Counted from the first letter of the stretch, positions 23,600 to 34,905 are shown. The stretch: DNA of 64,000 bases from Fragilaria radians (GCA_900642245.1 CAAAJI010000013.1:106065-170064), one strand, 5' to 3'. Numbers and translations: made by a program. The notes: a model not told the origin generated them from the letters alone.

Positions 23600-25489
23600 T
23601 TAGACTTCCTTATCGCTTGCAAGCTTAGCTGTACACAATGCCACTAAGTCGTCTTCCGGTTTCAGGTGCAACCACGGTTTGGGCAGCGGTACGGCCTTTT
23701 GCCCTGTGTAAATACTCTGAATTTGTGATGGAATCACATCGCGAAAGGTTGCCCAGGAGGCATTCGGTGAATTTGGATCCAATAAATGTAACATTTTGAA
23801 ATGTTCCACACCCAGCCTGACAAGATTCTGACCGAGCTCATTGAGAGCACCGTAAGTTCCAAAATCAACAGGATATTTGGAATCCCGAAAGTTGCGCGCA
23901 ATCAGACCCAAATGATAAGCTAGAAATTCCTCATTTATTTGAATTGTTCTTGGATCATCATAGTCGTCGCTCCAATGATTTTCACCTAAATCGAACATAG
24001 CTTCAAAGTAGTTGGAGTCCATGCTCCATCTCAAAAACGCAATATTCATTTCTTCCAACATTTGCTGCTGAATTTCTTCTTCAATAACCTCCTTCGGTGG
24101 GACTCTTAGATCACCTGTGCAAAGTGCTAGGCTTAGCCATGCTTCGGCTTCGAGATGTAAAAGTGGATACTCCGAATTGATATCCATGATATACATCATT
24201 TTGGGGTTTGAGATGAGCATACTACGATAGAAACCGGGGATAAGGTTTCCTGAAAAGCCCAGATCAATGGTTGGGGTAACCTCGCCTAAATCTGGAGTTA
24301 GTGGATTCTCTCGCATCTTGAAGTCCTCGGGCACGGACCATGTCCATGAAAACACATCCTCGGAATGAAGACGCAAATCTTCACTCAAAAAATCAGTGCT
24401 AGGCACATAACCAGTGCAGAAAATAACCGTATCTACGTTTTCGACGATGACATTCTCTCGTGTCTCATCTACAATGTATACCTCATCTTCATGACTCCAA
24501 ACTACTGGTGAGCACTCAATCGAACGACCCGCATCTACAACCCTACACGGGACTACAACATGAATCTGGACTATGGATTCGCTGGAACCATTAGCTGTCA
24601 CTCGAGATGGCCAAGATCCCATGAATAGACAACCACCATATCCCGAACGACTCAAGATAATAACTTTGGAGGCTCCCAATTTTACAGCTCTGAGGGCTAC
24701 GTCGGCTGCTGAATCAGAATCTCCTACCAACACGACGCATTTGTCAATCACAGAGCTAGTGAATTCTGTGGCATGAATGGAGTGAAGAATTGTGCCTGCA
24801 AAAGGCGTATCTGGAGGAGCATCATAATCCAGAAGAGATTGACCTTTCTTCAAAAGGTTAAGGAGACTCCTTGGAATCCGAGGTTTGCACCTTATTCCTG
24901 CTGCCCAAATACAGTAATCATATTCCTCTACTATGGCGGACTCAGGTGCATTTGATTGATGTTGATCAGTGAGGCAAGGAGACGAAACCACTGTAAAAAC
25001 TCCAGTAACCTCCTCAAAAGTTACGGACGTCACAACAGTATTATATCGAATCTCATGTAAATGATGTCGTCCTGCATCAAGCAGGTGTGGGTCAGATTGA
25101 AGACATCGTTTCCGAAAGTATTCCATCAACTCCTTACGGGGCAAAAATGTTGGTACAGATACTTGGAAGTGATCTTGAAATGTATAATCAGGAAACTCAA
25201 AGCATTCCTTCAATACATTAGACCAAACGTCATCATACCAGCAAGCCTGATTATAAGGTAGATTTCTTTGATCGGTTGGAACGGTGCGCCAGCAACCTCC
25301 CGGTTCTGTCGCTTGTTCCAGACAAGTCACATAGGGCAACACAGTGTCATCAACCTCATCATCACCACGATTGTAACGGGTGGCCAACGCGTGTAAGAAA
25401 CACATTCCCGATGCACCACAACCAATTAGAGCCACACGAGGTCGGCGCTTTTCCTTCAGCATGAATGGGTTTGAACAATCCGCCTTCAT
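23600..25489 (-). CDS. Flavin-containing (FAD/NADPH) monooxygenase-like
   Basis: A single-exon 629-aa protein, start ATG at 25489. The FAD-binding Rossmann motif GCGASG is at about 23-28, followed by an acidic end of the second strand (CLEQATEPGGCW), as in FMO/Baeyer-Villiger enzymes. An FMO-like FAGTILHSIHA is at about 230 (one position off the classic FxGxxxHxxxY/F). A second nucleotide motif, GDSDSA, is at about 256 and the TGY motif (FCTGY) at about 357. The C-terminal 170 residues are helical and acidic, longer than in plain FMOs. Predicted: NADPH- and O2-dependent oxygenation of a soft nucleophile or ketone; the substrate is unknown. No signal peptide is evident. Confidence 0.82.
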   Translation of the reverse strand: MKADCSNPFMLKEKRRPRVALIGCGASGMCFLHALATRYNRGDDEVDDTVLPYVTCLEQATEPGGCWRTVPTDQRNLPYNQACWYDDVWSNVLKECFEFPDYTFQDHFQVSVPTFLPRKELMEYFRKRCLQSDPHLLDAGRHHLHEIRYNTVVTSVTFEEVTGVFTVVSSPCLTDQHQSNAPESAIVEEYDYCIWAAGIRCKPRIPRSLLNLLKKGQSLLDYDAPPDTPFAGTILHSIHATEFTSSVIDKCVVLVGDSDSAADVALRAVKLGASKVIILSRSGYGGCLFMGSWPSRVTANGSSESIVQIHVVVPCRVVDAGRSIECSPVVWSHEDEVYIVDETRENVIVENVDTVIFCTGYVPSTDFLSEDLRLHSEDVFSWTWSVPEDFKMRENPLTPDLGEVTPTIDLGFSGNLIPGFYRSMLISNPKMMYIMDINSEYPLLHLEAEAWLSLALCTGDLRVPPKEVIEEEIQQQMLEEMNIAFLRWSMDSNYFEAMFDLGENHWSDDYDDPRTIQINEEFLAYHLGLIARNFRDSKYPVDFGTYGALNELGQNLVRLGVEHFKMLHLLDPNSPNASWATFRDVIPSQIQSIYTGQKAVPLPKPWLHLKPEDDLVALCTAKLASDKEV

Positions 25490-27192
25490 ATTGTCTGGTA
25501 ACCTATGTTATGTTTCTTGCGTCTTACGAATGCGAATTCCACGTGATGGCATAAAAACTGATTTTTTGCCCGGTACTACACTACTAGTACGCTAAGCTGA
25601 GTTGAGTATCGAGTTTGAGATTACCCTTTGCCAAGTTGGTTTGTCATTGGTCAAATAATTTGCTAGGCTGACGTGATTTCTGTACTATATTAGAGTTACG
25701 GAGGCAAGACAATACTCTTAACCTTACTATAATATATTAATTAAATGATGCTCAGAAGAGCTAATCAAAAGTACAAACAAGATGATAATAAAATTATCTT
25801 GAGCAAGAAAAGAGATGATTTTTAATCATCGTTCATAAACACTTTGATGTTATCAAAGTTATATCATCAAAGTTATATTAGTATATTATTGATATCTCTA
25901 TCCCAAGTACGGATAAGAGAAAATATCACTTACGTCAGTGGATCAGATTGAACCTGATCCATTTCGATGTTTTTACATATGGAAGTCTACGCTAGTATTA
26001 TTTCTACATACGGCGTAAATTTAGAATGATAAAATAAATTATAATTTTTACATCTCGAAAATTTGTACGTAAATGCGCATAGCCACCTGGGATAGAGCAA
26101 TTTCAATGCAACTTTTTAGTTCGAACGATTTCGACTTGTCAGAGAATTAAAATGGAGGAAGTCTCAAGTTTGTAAGACGTAAAAATGTTGTTATTACAAA
26201 CGACTGCGTCTTCTGACTTCAACAAAGCTGTCAGATCTGCGGTTCAAGGTTTTTATCACTTCTTGGTATCAAATAAATGAAGTATTTTATCATCAATGTA
26301 AAAATGCAACTGCATTGTTGGTTTGCTATATACATCTTGTTTAAAAAGCTTTTACTTGAGATTTAAAGTATGCAATTTGTCTATTGCAGGTATAACGCAC
26401 CTTTCCTTGATTCATATACTACGGGGGATAAGTTTCAAAAAACATGATGTAACGAGAATCTCCTGATCTTGACAATATTCCAGAGTTTTGGGTGAATATG
26501 GAAGGACCTATGACTTTTGTGACCGAAGGCTTGATCAATTAAAAAGTATTTTTCGGTTTGTAAGCTATACCTCTAGTGACATTTTTCCGAATGCAATAAT
26601 ACAACTGAAATGTCAAACAAACTACTCACTTGTATGGGATTTTGGGCGCTCGTATGGCAAAAAAGTAGTGGGCAAAAAATACTCAATTGGATGATGATAT
26701 TCCCGGTATTACTTAAGTCACGGTGATTTTAAAAGGGTTTTAATAGCAGAACATGTACAATCACGTTAAATTTAGCAAAATAAATCCAGCAGTGAAGGAC
26801 AAACTGCTATCAATGATTCACATCCAGAACTATTAAGTGTGTCTAATCGTAGTAGTCTAGCAGGAGTAAACATAGTGAAATAATGAAAACTAAATTGTTT
26901 CTTTACTTGAGAACGGTATAAATTCATTAATCAGAATTTTTTTAAATTTTTAAATTTTAAACTATCGAATTAGTGTTTGTATCGTTCCATATGGGATAAG
27001 CTGCTCTCTACAATGGGTATTAAAGCTTTACTCTAGTTACTTCAACTCTTCCTCATCTCTTCTTACTAATTGATGTTTGCCTCTATCATTTACTAATCAG
27101 CCTTGCAAGACTACGCACAGAAACTCGACCAAATTTATTTGATTCTTCGGATACTTCAAACATGTAATCATGAAACGGTGTGATTAGGTCAG
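25490..27192. other. AT-rich intergenic region
   Basis: No supported gene. Around 25840-25885 there is a short direct repeat (ATCAAAGTTATAT, twice), and an inverted GATCAGATTGAACCTGATC hairpin at about 25944-25962. The remainder shows no recognisable motif. Confidence 0.45.
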
Positions 27193-28986
27193 TTACTTCT
27201 CAGGAATTAAAGTTAGATCCTTAATAGTTAGGCCAAAATTTGGGGTTTGTCTTTGAAAGCACAGTACATTCATGCCTTGAGAAAGATTGATTTCAACAGG
27301 ATCTGTGTATTGCCATTCACCGATGGTGTATGGAACATTTATTGAAGCAATGGTAACCCCTTCATCCGATTTGTTATGAATTGTGAGCAAAAGAGGCTGT
27401 TGCTGTAAATGCACCGTGCAGACTCGAAGGATAAGTTGATACGTTCGATCCTTTGGAATATCGGGTAAGGTATATTCCAATTCATCAACATCACGGCAAT
27501 TTATTTGCATACCCCCCATAAAGCACTTCATGAAGATGATACTCTTGGTACTCGATTTAGGATTACTACAGCTCACGGCGGGTATCAAAATCACTCCATT
27601 GTCCTTTACTGTCGGAGTAGTCGACATGGAAGACCAAGATTTACAATCGATGATTAAATTGTTCTCATGTACATATGACTTTTTCTCGGTTTTCTGTCCT
27701 TTCTCACGTGATAAGTAATGCTTCATCATCAAGGCTAAGGAAAACCAAAAGCTATCTGGATCAGGTAATCCAGAACAACTATCTAGTGATTTTTCTCCCA
27801 TAGTCATTGCAATCATATTCAGTCTCTGAACATTGTTAAAGTAATCTTGCTCGATAACCCTTGCCCTTGTTTCTAACAGGAAATCAGGGCCCGACCTTCC
27901 TTCCCAGAAGCTATATTCCCAATCTGCTCCAAGCACTCCTACCCAGCCATTTGGTGTCCAGTGATGTGCCATAGCATGTCCTGGTTGTCGAGCACCCCAA
28001 GTTGGGATTCCAAATGACTTACAAACAAAACGAGCAAACCAAGCACGTGGTCCGCACTGTCCTCCACCGGAGACTATTTGTGGATATGTTCGAGGGATAC
28101 TCGTCCATTGTGGCTTGCGATATCCCACCTCTGTGCGAACGACGAGACAATATCGCCAGACGTAGTCGTCCATCAAAACTTCATCGGGACGATAATTCCT
28201 CATCATTCTACGACACCAGCCTATCTGATCATCGGGAGCATCACAGTTTACGATCATTCGATATTCCCATACCGTAAAGCTTGAAAAGTTAAGGTCGAGC
28301 TCGCCTGTTAAAAAAGCGTCCTCATAATGCAAGTAACGTTGAATAGGATCGACAAATATCCTTGGTGTATCGAATTCGGCAAGAGGAGTGGCGTGCTCCA
28401 ATGAAGTAGCTAGCGCTAGTCGATAAAGAGTGTCATTTCCTTGAATCTTAGAGGAAGCATTCTTTATGTTTCTTAGTATTTGCATTGCCTCGCCATATTG
28501 ACTCCCTTTTGCACCGCCAGCAAGTAAGATATCACGGCTTAAGTCAGGGTCTTTAAGCAGATTATCAATCAGGGAAGCTTGATCAGTACTCTGATTCGCA
28601 AAGGTACCCAACTTCTCTGGAGTACCATCTAAAAGAATGCATAAATTCAGGATATCTAGCATGCATAGTGCATCAAAATCTAAAGAATTGACGATAAGAA
28701 TAGACACTTCGACATTAAGATCCATGGAAGTTCCCAGGCTTTTCTTTGCGGCATCCAGCGAATTCTTCGCGAAAGCTTTCCTTTCTTTGTCCTCATCAGG
28801 AATGCTATTGTAACAGTTCTCGGCAGCAACTACAGTTGCTTTTGCGTTGATTACATTCAAACAGGCATTGCAAAAAATGTCTTTGTGCAAGGGATTCACC
28901 ACAGGAATCTGTTTCAATAGCTTCTCAAGAATCTTTGACTGCATATTTCTGTACTTTACTATCATATCATCATTGTCAAAACCCAT
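27193..28986 (-). CDS. Transglutaminase-fold protein with C-terminal beta domain
   Basis: From the ATG at 28986 (AAAATGG context) the protein has 597 aa. The frame stays open 66 nt further upstream to a TGA, without an ATG, so a spliced 5' exon is possible. The first 290 residues are helical and unrecognised. The core shows the transglutaminase/papain-like triad: Cys in GGGQCGPRAWFAR (about 311), His in GHAMAHHW (about 337-342) and Asp in GADWEY (about 355). The C-terminal 200 residues look like a beta-sandwich, perhaps carbohydrate-binding. Possible activities are protein crosslinking, amidase or peptidase; none can be chosen from sequence alone. No secretion signal was seen with this start. 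Confidence 0.75.
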   Translation of the reverse strand: MGFDNDDMIVKYRNMQSKILEKLLKQIPVVNPLHKDIFCNACLNVINAKATVVAAENCYNSIPDEDKERKAFAKNSLDAAKKSLGTSMDLNVEVSILIVNSLDFDALCMLDILNLCILLDGTPEKLGTFANQSTDQASLIDNLLKDPDLSRDILLAGGAKGSQYGEAMQILRNIKNASSKIQGNDTLYRLALATSLEHATPLAEFDTPRIFVDPIQRYLHYEDAFLTGELDLNFSSFTVWEYRMIVNCDAPDDQIGWCRRMMRNYRPDEVLMDDYVWRYCLVVRTEVGYRKPQWTSIPRTYPQIVSGGGQCGPRAWFARFVCKSFGIPTWGARQPGHAMAHHWTPNGWVGVLGADWEYSFWEGRSGPDFLLETRARVIEQDYFNNVQRLNMIAMTMGEKSLDSCSGLPDPDSFWFSLALMMKHYLSREKGQKTEKKSYVHENNLIIDCKSWSSMSTTPTVKDNGVILIPAVSCSNPKSSTKSIIFMKCFMGGMQINCRDVDELEYTLPDIPKDRTYQLILRVCTVHLQQQPLLLTIHNKSDEGVTIASINVPYTIGEWQYTDPVEINLSQGMNVLCFQRQTPNFGLTIKDLTLIPEK

Positions 28987-29052
28987 TTTCGATCTTAAGA
29001 TTTCTTCCTCAAGATTTATATATAGATCTAAGAACTCGTGACCAGATCTCAA

Positions 29053-29630
29053 AACAGGTTCGACATTTTTTCATGCGTGAAGGTCTCAACTCATTAGATT
29101 ATTTTTAAATGCCTCTATTGACCCATTGACCAAACGAGGTCAAATAACCCTTATTGCGTTTGACTATTGTTACAGAAAAGTCATATATAGAGATTAGTGC
29201 TCAGCATAAATTGCATAGTATAGACTTTTGGATATACCTACAAACGAAACTTTACCAGCAGCAGAAAGATTTTAGATGCAAGCTAAGATAAAGTGAGCAC
29301 CCCTAGTTTGATCAACTGAACCATACCGGAGAGTGTATTAAATCTAAATATGCAATAGGCATCTTAATTGGCAATCACCAAATTCTTTGAAAAGTCACAA
29401 GGCCTTATGCAATCAGAGATGCTCCCAATCCAAACATGCCACCAAGTTGGGACTCAAAGATTGATACTTGTGGGAATAATTTGGAAAAAGAATGTATAGC
29501 CTTCAGATGAAGTCAATGCAAATAGAAAATGAATGGCAGGTGAACCTTGATCCAACGCACAAAGGAAAAGAAAGAGATTAGTGATATTTCCGGCAAATTA
29601 TCGTTCCAACTGTTTAAAGCAGGCTCTTGA
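29053..29630. other. Intergenic, no supported gene
   Basis: Upstream region of the transglutaminase-like gene, AT-rich and without recognisable motifs. It ends at the direct repeat that bounds the truncated copia element. Confidence 0.45.
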
Positions 29631-29820
29631 TGCTAGAAATCTCTAGTTGTGCTTAGTAAAGTCGTTCAAAGAGAATTATAAGCTTATTGCATTATCTAAT
29701 CAGATCACATATCCCGGGGGCATAGCATTGATTCACAGCTTTTCATTCACATCGCCCTTCAACGTGAAGTTAGGAAATTATCCGGGTTCTCATCCATCAG
29801 TCACAATGTCACAGCCACTG
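29631..29820 (-). repeat. Direct repeat copy 1 (candidate 3' LTR)
   Basis: 190 bp, matching 30911-31082 with small indels. A block of 22 bases within 29780-29802 (TAGGAAATTATCCGGGTTCT core) is identical in both copies. Protease-like coding text reads directly into it. Confidence 0.6.
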
Positions 29821-30837
29821 CTAGTATTTCCACTGGTTTTGTCAAATTCGGTATGAAGTCATGTGTACTGTGGGTGCCGTATCGGCTATCCACAGATTCA
29901 CCTTCGTTTTCCGCAATTCCGAGTAAATACTCCTGGATACCATTATCTATTCCAGCAGCTGCAGCTTCCTCATTCCTTTTTTTGAGCTTCTTTACAAATG
30001 CTGGCGGTTTCTTGCTCTTGTTTGACTCTTTATACCAACAATCTTTTGCCAAGTGACCCTTAATGCTGCAGTTGAGGCACTTCTTTATAGACTTCTTGAT
30101 TGCTCTATATCTGGACATTTATTTGCCATATTGCCCTTCTTGCCACAGTTGTAGCATGTTACAGCTTCTCCTCTCTCAGTGCGTCTTGATGTCTTGTTTT
30201 GATTCAACTGCCTGTAATGTTGACACATCACATTTCCCAGGTCAGAAAGGGTTAGTTCAGCCCCCTTACCACTCTGTTCTGATGTCAAAACTGCCTGATT
30301 CTCCTCAGATGCAACGTCAAGTATGATTGCTATGAAGTCTGTCTGTTACCAATCCCGCTGAACTGGTCTTCGATGATGGCCAGCATCTCAAAGAGAACTG
30401 AAGGGTCACTTCCCTTCTACAAGCTGACTTGATTCAATCTCTGCTTCATCTTGACTTTTGAGATGCTATCTTTTGGTCTAAATTTCTTGTTTAGTTCCCT
30501 AACCACCAGGTAAGCTAAGCCATTGGACCATTCTTTGGTCTTTGATCAACTCACCAACCTCATACTTCCCTCTTTAGTGAACGCCATAGTAAAGCTAGAC
30601 ACAGTCATTTCATTTTTCTCTTTGCAAGGATCATTTTGTGCCATCCTCAGATTTTGGGTCAATCTCTTGATCGTGGCTGCTGGAGAGCATAGGATCAGCT
30701 TCTTCGCAAATAGCCTCTGCAAATCCGGAGATCATTGCAAAGGCTTTATACTTGCTCCACCACAAAATGAACTTGCTGGCTGTACCGTCGAAGTTAGGAA
30801 TTCTGTTATAGTTAATCATCACCATTTCTTCTTCCAT
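29801..30837 (-). pseudogene. Copia gag with two CCHC zinc knuckles, broken
   Basis: Starting at 30837 the text NRIPNFDGTASKFILWWSKY resembles the N-terminus of diatom copia gag. After several stops, 30085-30288 carries a zinc knuckle (CYNCGKKGNMANKCP, with the His changed to Asn). A second intact knuckle (CLNCSIKGHLAKDCW) follows at 29801-30118 in another frame, and then DSRYGTHSTHDFIPNLT, which resembles the protease DSG-H region. Multiple stops and shifts make it non-functional. Confidence 0.75.
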
Positions 30838-30910
30838 CTTACCTTAATAGCTTCACTTTTTATCAGTCTTTACTATTGTAACTAGGTTTCTACGAAGTTA
30901 ATTTGAAGTG

Positions 30911-31082
30911 TGCTGGAAATCTCTAGTTGTTCTTAGTTCAATGAGAATTATAAGCATATTGAATTATCTAATCAGATCACACATCCAGAGGACATACAGC
31001 TTTTCATTCACATCACACTTCGACGTCGAAGATAGGAAATTATCCGGGTTCTCATCCATCAGTAACAACGTCACAGCCACTG
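30911..31082 (-). repeat. Direct repeat copy 2 (candidate 5' LTR)
   Basis: 172 bp, homologous to 29631-29820 in the same orientation. It lies immediately upstream (minus strand) of the gag start, as a 5' LTR should. No tRNA primer-binding site was recognised at its inner edge. Confidence 0.55.
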
Positions 31083-31375
31083 GTCCAACATTTGAGATCA
31101 ATGCAAGATCAAGTTCACAGAAGGCCTCTAGAGTCCCATACTCATAAGCCATAAGGTTGATTTGGTATCTTGTGAATTTTACTGACACTACAACATCATC
31201 ACATGTATAAACTTTTTGAATTCAACTAGATTCACAGTCTTGTATCTCCTTCAGGCCATCACTATGAGCACACAAGATGAAAAAAACTGATTAACGGTTG
31301 ATAGTTGCAATTTTCAACGAAACCTTATATCTATATTACGTATTTGATTACTTCGATTAATTATGTGTACAAAAA

Positions 31376-32836
31376 ATGATGACACGAATTGTCAGGTTGA
31401 GACGTCGGCGAATATGGCATCACATGAAGCATTTATTGGCCATATCAGCATGTATGATTCTTGGGATAACACCTCAATACTGGTTAACACCTCGATCTCA
31501 GCGAGTTGAGGAGATCCAGGCCCAAGCAAAAACTATAATTTCCAAGTTTCGAATGGATCGACATCCTCTTACTCGGCGGGAGCGCTTTGTGTCTCATTCG
31601 GAGCGTATTCAAAGATACATGTCCATCTACTACCAGCATCACGATTGTCCGTTAAAGACTCGCATGAGAGAAAGTGTCGATTCCAATGGGGATCCTGTGC
31701 TAGAAGTTAGATCCAGTGGGAAGGTATTCTCTTCCAAACTAAGACTTGATACACCGCTTTCCTTGATGATCGAAAAAATCAGTAAATGTGTCTGGGAAGC
31801 AAGAATAGATTTTTCTAAGGATTGGCATGATGAAGAGAATCGAGATAAGATTTCAAAATGGAATGCCCAACCTCTGGAAAAGAAAAAATTACGACAAATA
31901 TGTCGCCGGATACAACAAGATGCTCACATTATATTTCAAAAGGAAGGAATTCCGATTCTTGCACAATTTGAGACGATCCTGGGGAAAACCAAGATTGATA
32001 CCTCTGATGGAATCCCCATCTTTGGAGAGTGGCGATTGGCTGCACCTGTTATGCCAATTTACGATATCGAAGACTTCAATAATTGTCGTACTCCCTATCT
32101 TATTTCTACAAGTGATAGGAAAAAGGATCATCAAATCTATCCACCTATCATATGGAAATTCTATGACCCTTTTCATGCACTGAAAAGAGATATTCTTGGC
32201 AGTAGGACTGCATGGGAAGAAAAACGAAACAGTGCCGTATGGATAACAACAGAAAGTCACTTCATAACCATGATGAACGAGTTTCGAAACAATCTAGGAT
32301 TATTATTTAATGATTCAAAATCACAATTCAGCCAAAGGACTGAGAACCACTGCCGATATGAGAATCCTGGAAATTGCCCAAACACTACTCTAGAGATTTC
32401 AGATTTCCTTGGTATTGATCTCTTAAGAGTCGACAATAGCGATTCACCGCAGATAAGTCATATCCAATCATTTAAAATCATAATACTTGATGATCTGAGA
32501 TTTTTGAGAGATCCAACTCTCCTTTGGAGAGTTTTGTGGAGCTCTTCCGTCCTGGTTATGGTGCCTCCAAAATACACTACATGGGCCATGGAAGAGCTTT
32601 TAGTACCGTGGATACATTTTATTCCTCTCATCTCAAACAAAGCATCTTCTGGCATGACACTTGAAGCTTTCAACCGATCTACTACTTGGATTCGACAACA
32701 TGATCACCAAGCAAGCATGATTTCGGAACGAGCTTCGCTGTTTATTTATGATTTAGTTTTTCATCCTGATGCTCCTCGTGATGATGACTTCATTAAAAAG
32801 GAAATAATGAAAAGGTACATTGACTTCTGGATTTAG
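31376..32836 (+). CDS. GT90/CAP10-like glycosyltransferase
   Basis: A single-exon 486-aa protein with ATG at 31376. An Arg-rich N-terminus plus one hydrophobic segment (about 18-37) suggests a type II anchor. The C-terminal half carries features of the CAP10/POGLUT (GT90, KDEL-motif) family: EWRLAAPVMPIYD, PPIIWKFYDPFHALKRD, a VLWSSSVLVMVPP block followed by EELLVPWIHFIPL, and WIRQHDHQASMISERASLFIYDL near the end. It is likely a Golgi/ER glycosyltransferase acting on protein or polysaccharide; donor unknown. The family call rests mainly on the C-terminal motif series. Confidence 0.72.
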   Translation: MMTRIVRLRRRRIWHHMKHLLAISACMILGITPQYWLTPRSQRVEEIQAQAKTIISKFRMDRHPLTRRERFVSHSERIQRYMSIYYQHHDCPLKTRMRESVDSNGDPVLEVRSSGKVFSSKLRLDTPLSLMIEKISKCVWEARIDFSKDWHDEENRDKISKWNAQPLEKKKLRQICRRIQQDAHIIFQKEGIPILAQFETILGKTKIDTSDGIPIFGEWRLAAPVMPIYDIEDFNNCRTPYLISTSDRKKDHQIYPPIIWKFYDPFHALKRDILGSRTAWEEKRNSAVWITTESHFITMMNEFRNNLGLLFNDSKSQFSQRTENHCRYENPGNCPNTTLEISDFLGIDLLRVDNSDSPQISHIQSFKIIILDDLRFLRDPTLLWRVLWSSSVLVMVPPKYTTWAMEELLVPWIHFIPLISNKASSGMTLEAFNRSTTWIRQHDHQASMISERASLFIYDLVFHPDAPRDDDFIKKEIMKRYIDFWI

Positions 32837-33400
32837 GGCTTGCATAGGTGAAGTCAATTAGGAATCTAATTTACCGTTCTATGCAATCGTCTTTTTACAA
32901 TTAAGGTGAATTTTGTTCCTCGGAGAAAGAATTAATACATGCAATTTTCGACACCTCATGTAGACAAACTATCGTCTGGGTAGAGTCTAGCTAATGTCAA
33001 GGGACAATTAATTTTCACACTCGAAAATGCCAACATCCTTCGAACTCGATATTGGAAACTTACAAGACATCATCCATTGTTAGCTGAAACGCGAGAAAAA
33101 GGTTGCTAAAGCAGCTTGAACCCGTAGCAGTCCAATGCCATATTTTTCTAATTTGTCAAAACAGCAATGAGTTTAATAAGAGTGTGTAGAAGCTGAACAA
33201 GATTAAGCAGCAAACTGGTTTAGTCATTCAGAACCTGGGAATATGATTAAATTGTAATCACTTAAATATTTAGTTAGTTCTAATGCTCAACCTTATTGTC
33301 TTCTCTTGAATGTTCTCACATATAAACTTGCTAATCACTACATGACAAATCCTAATTCTAAGAATATTTTTGATGCAATCCAATACCTACCTATCCCCAA
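32837..33400. other. Intergenic, no supported gene
   Basis: 3' flank of the GT90-like gene. No recognisable features before copia-like text begins near 33420. Confidence 0.45.
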
Positions 33401-34000
33401 TATTCGTTCTGTTGAATCTTCAATTTTGTTGACCGCAGTGGCCCAAGACCTTACGCAGATTGTTGATGTCAGTTTTGCTTTTCAACTTATTCGATTCGAC
33501 AGCAGTATTCATCGGAACTCCAAATCCATTGTTGGTCTTCAAGATTCTGTCAAAGTATAAAGTTGTCTTTCCCTTCATTATATTCATTAATAATTTCATT
33601 GTCAACATTGAACCTGCTTTTCAAAGTCTTGCTAACCCTTAACATATTCACCCATAGGTCTGGAAAAAAGTTTACAGTCTCGTATGACAATAAATTATTC
33701 TTCATTTTTCTATTGAACCGAGCATTTTAAGTTTCCAACCTTCTTCACAATCATATTGCTACCGTTTCCAACGGTTATCTCCACCAAAATTATTGTGTAG
33801 TTTTGTACGCCTTCTTGGCTTTTAACAGTAGCATGAAGCACCAGTGTTGTCATTTACAGTCATGTTGTTCAACACCACATAAGTTGCATATCCTGCAATT
33901 CCCTTTCCTGTAGCAACATAATTACCTTAAATTTGACCCAACTGAAATTCTAGGTAAAGGGTTTGAAGAGCATGTACAATCATGTGGGATCAACCCAGTC
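33400..34000 (-). pseudogene. Copia gag-pre-integrase/protease relic
   Basis: On the minus strand, at about 33608-33420, the text KSKTDINNLRKVLGHCG fits the copia gag-pre-integrase motif (LHxxLGH, with the first His changed to Arg). Upstream pieces (about 33660-33860) read NMTVNDN and IVVGDN-like fragments typical of the protease/pre-integrase segment, with many stops. It is an isolated fragment of one element. Confidence 0.5.
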
Positions 34001-34905
34001 TTCAAGCTAGTGCTTTCACCAAATGTTAGGGAGCAATTTTTCGTTGTAACGAATTAGAGGAATTTATTTTGGTTATCAACATTTATGGTCACAAATCTTG
34101 GCTAGTTGCTCCGGATGCTACACCAGAACGATTTATCTTTTACCACTGAGTAAAAGGAAACAAGAAAAGGAAAAAAGAGGCTTCAGATTCCAATTCACAC
34201 AATTAATCTCAAAATGATTATTAGGCAATCAAGGGATCAAAGAACAAAAGTTACGTCAAACGATACACATGAATATGAGAATATTCCAATGTTAACCTTA
34301 AGATACGGAAAATTTTCTATGTACAACGGGAGTCTATACTTGCTGCGTTCAATATTTAAAGTCGCCGACGGAGGAAGCGGATGCTGTGAGGTGGAGTCTG
34401 TCAAAAATGCTACCGTATGACGGAATTGAACCGTCCCTAGACCACTAGCAACGGCTGGTAATTAAACTCGAGTCAATTTTTATAATGAATTTATCAGCAT
34501 TCCGTACTGGCTGATTCCTTCACTTTAAGTCCGAAGAAGGTCCGAATAAGATAATAAATTTACCAGCAGGGGGGATGTTAAACTTATATGCTCAGTAAGC
34601 AAAAGAATACATTAAAAGCTATACATCATAACACTAGGTGTAGGAAGAGCAATTGAAATATATGGCTTGGTGGCCTGATGAAGAGAGAAAGAGCATGGAG
34701 ATGGAAGGTAGAAAATTCACTACAGATCATTTCATTTTTTTAAATCATCTTTTTTTGACCAGAAATTGTATCAGGTTTTCGTACTGAAAACTACTGACTT
34801 ACTCGAAGAATTGAAAAACCACGTCACAACAAAAGATACTCGTGAGTGATTCAGAGTATTGAGACAGTTTCCAATGTTTTGGCAAAAACTGACAACTTGA
34901 GAGGA

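Larger units (their letters stand above)
29631..31082 (-). mobile_element. Truncated copia element between ~180-bp direct repeats
   Basis: Minus-strand gag pieces lie between two direct repeats (29631-29820 and 30911-31082, roughly 85% alike by eye). Both repeats run from TGCT[A/G]GAAATCTCTAGTTG to CAGCCACTG on the plus strand. Read on the minus strand they begin TGGCTGTGAC and end AGCA, consistent with TG...CA LTR ends. The gag start codon (30837) lies just inside one repeat and the protease-like end runs into the other. The likely structure is LTR-gag-protease-LTR with the rest of pol deleted. No target duplication was found. Confidence 0.6.

Noticed and set aside
34405..34475. tRNA-like sequence: on the minus strand GGTTCAATTCC fits a B box, with a 5-bp T-arm stem (34419-34435), and GCTAGTGGTC just upstream resembles an A box.
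   Set aside because: No pairing acceptor stem or anticodon arm, and the A-like and B-like boxes are nearly adjacent. At most a decayed tRNA or SINE piece.
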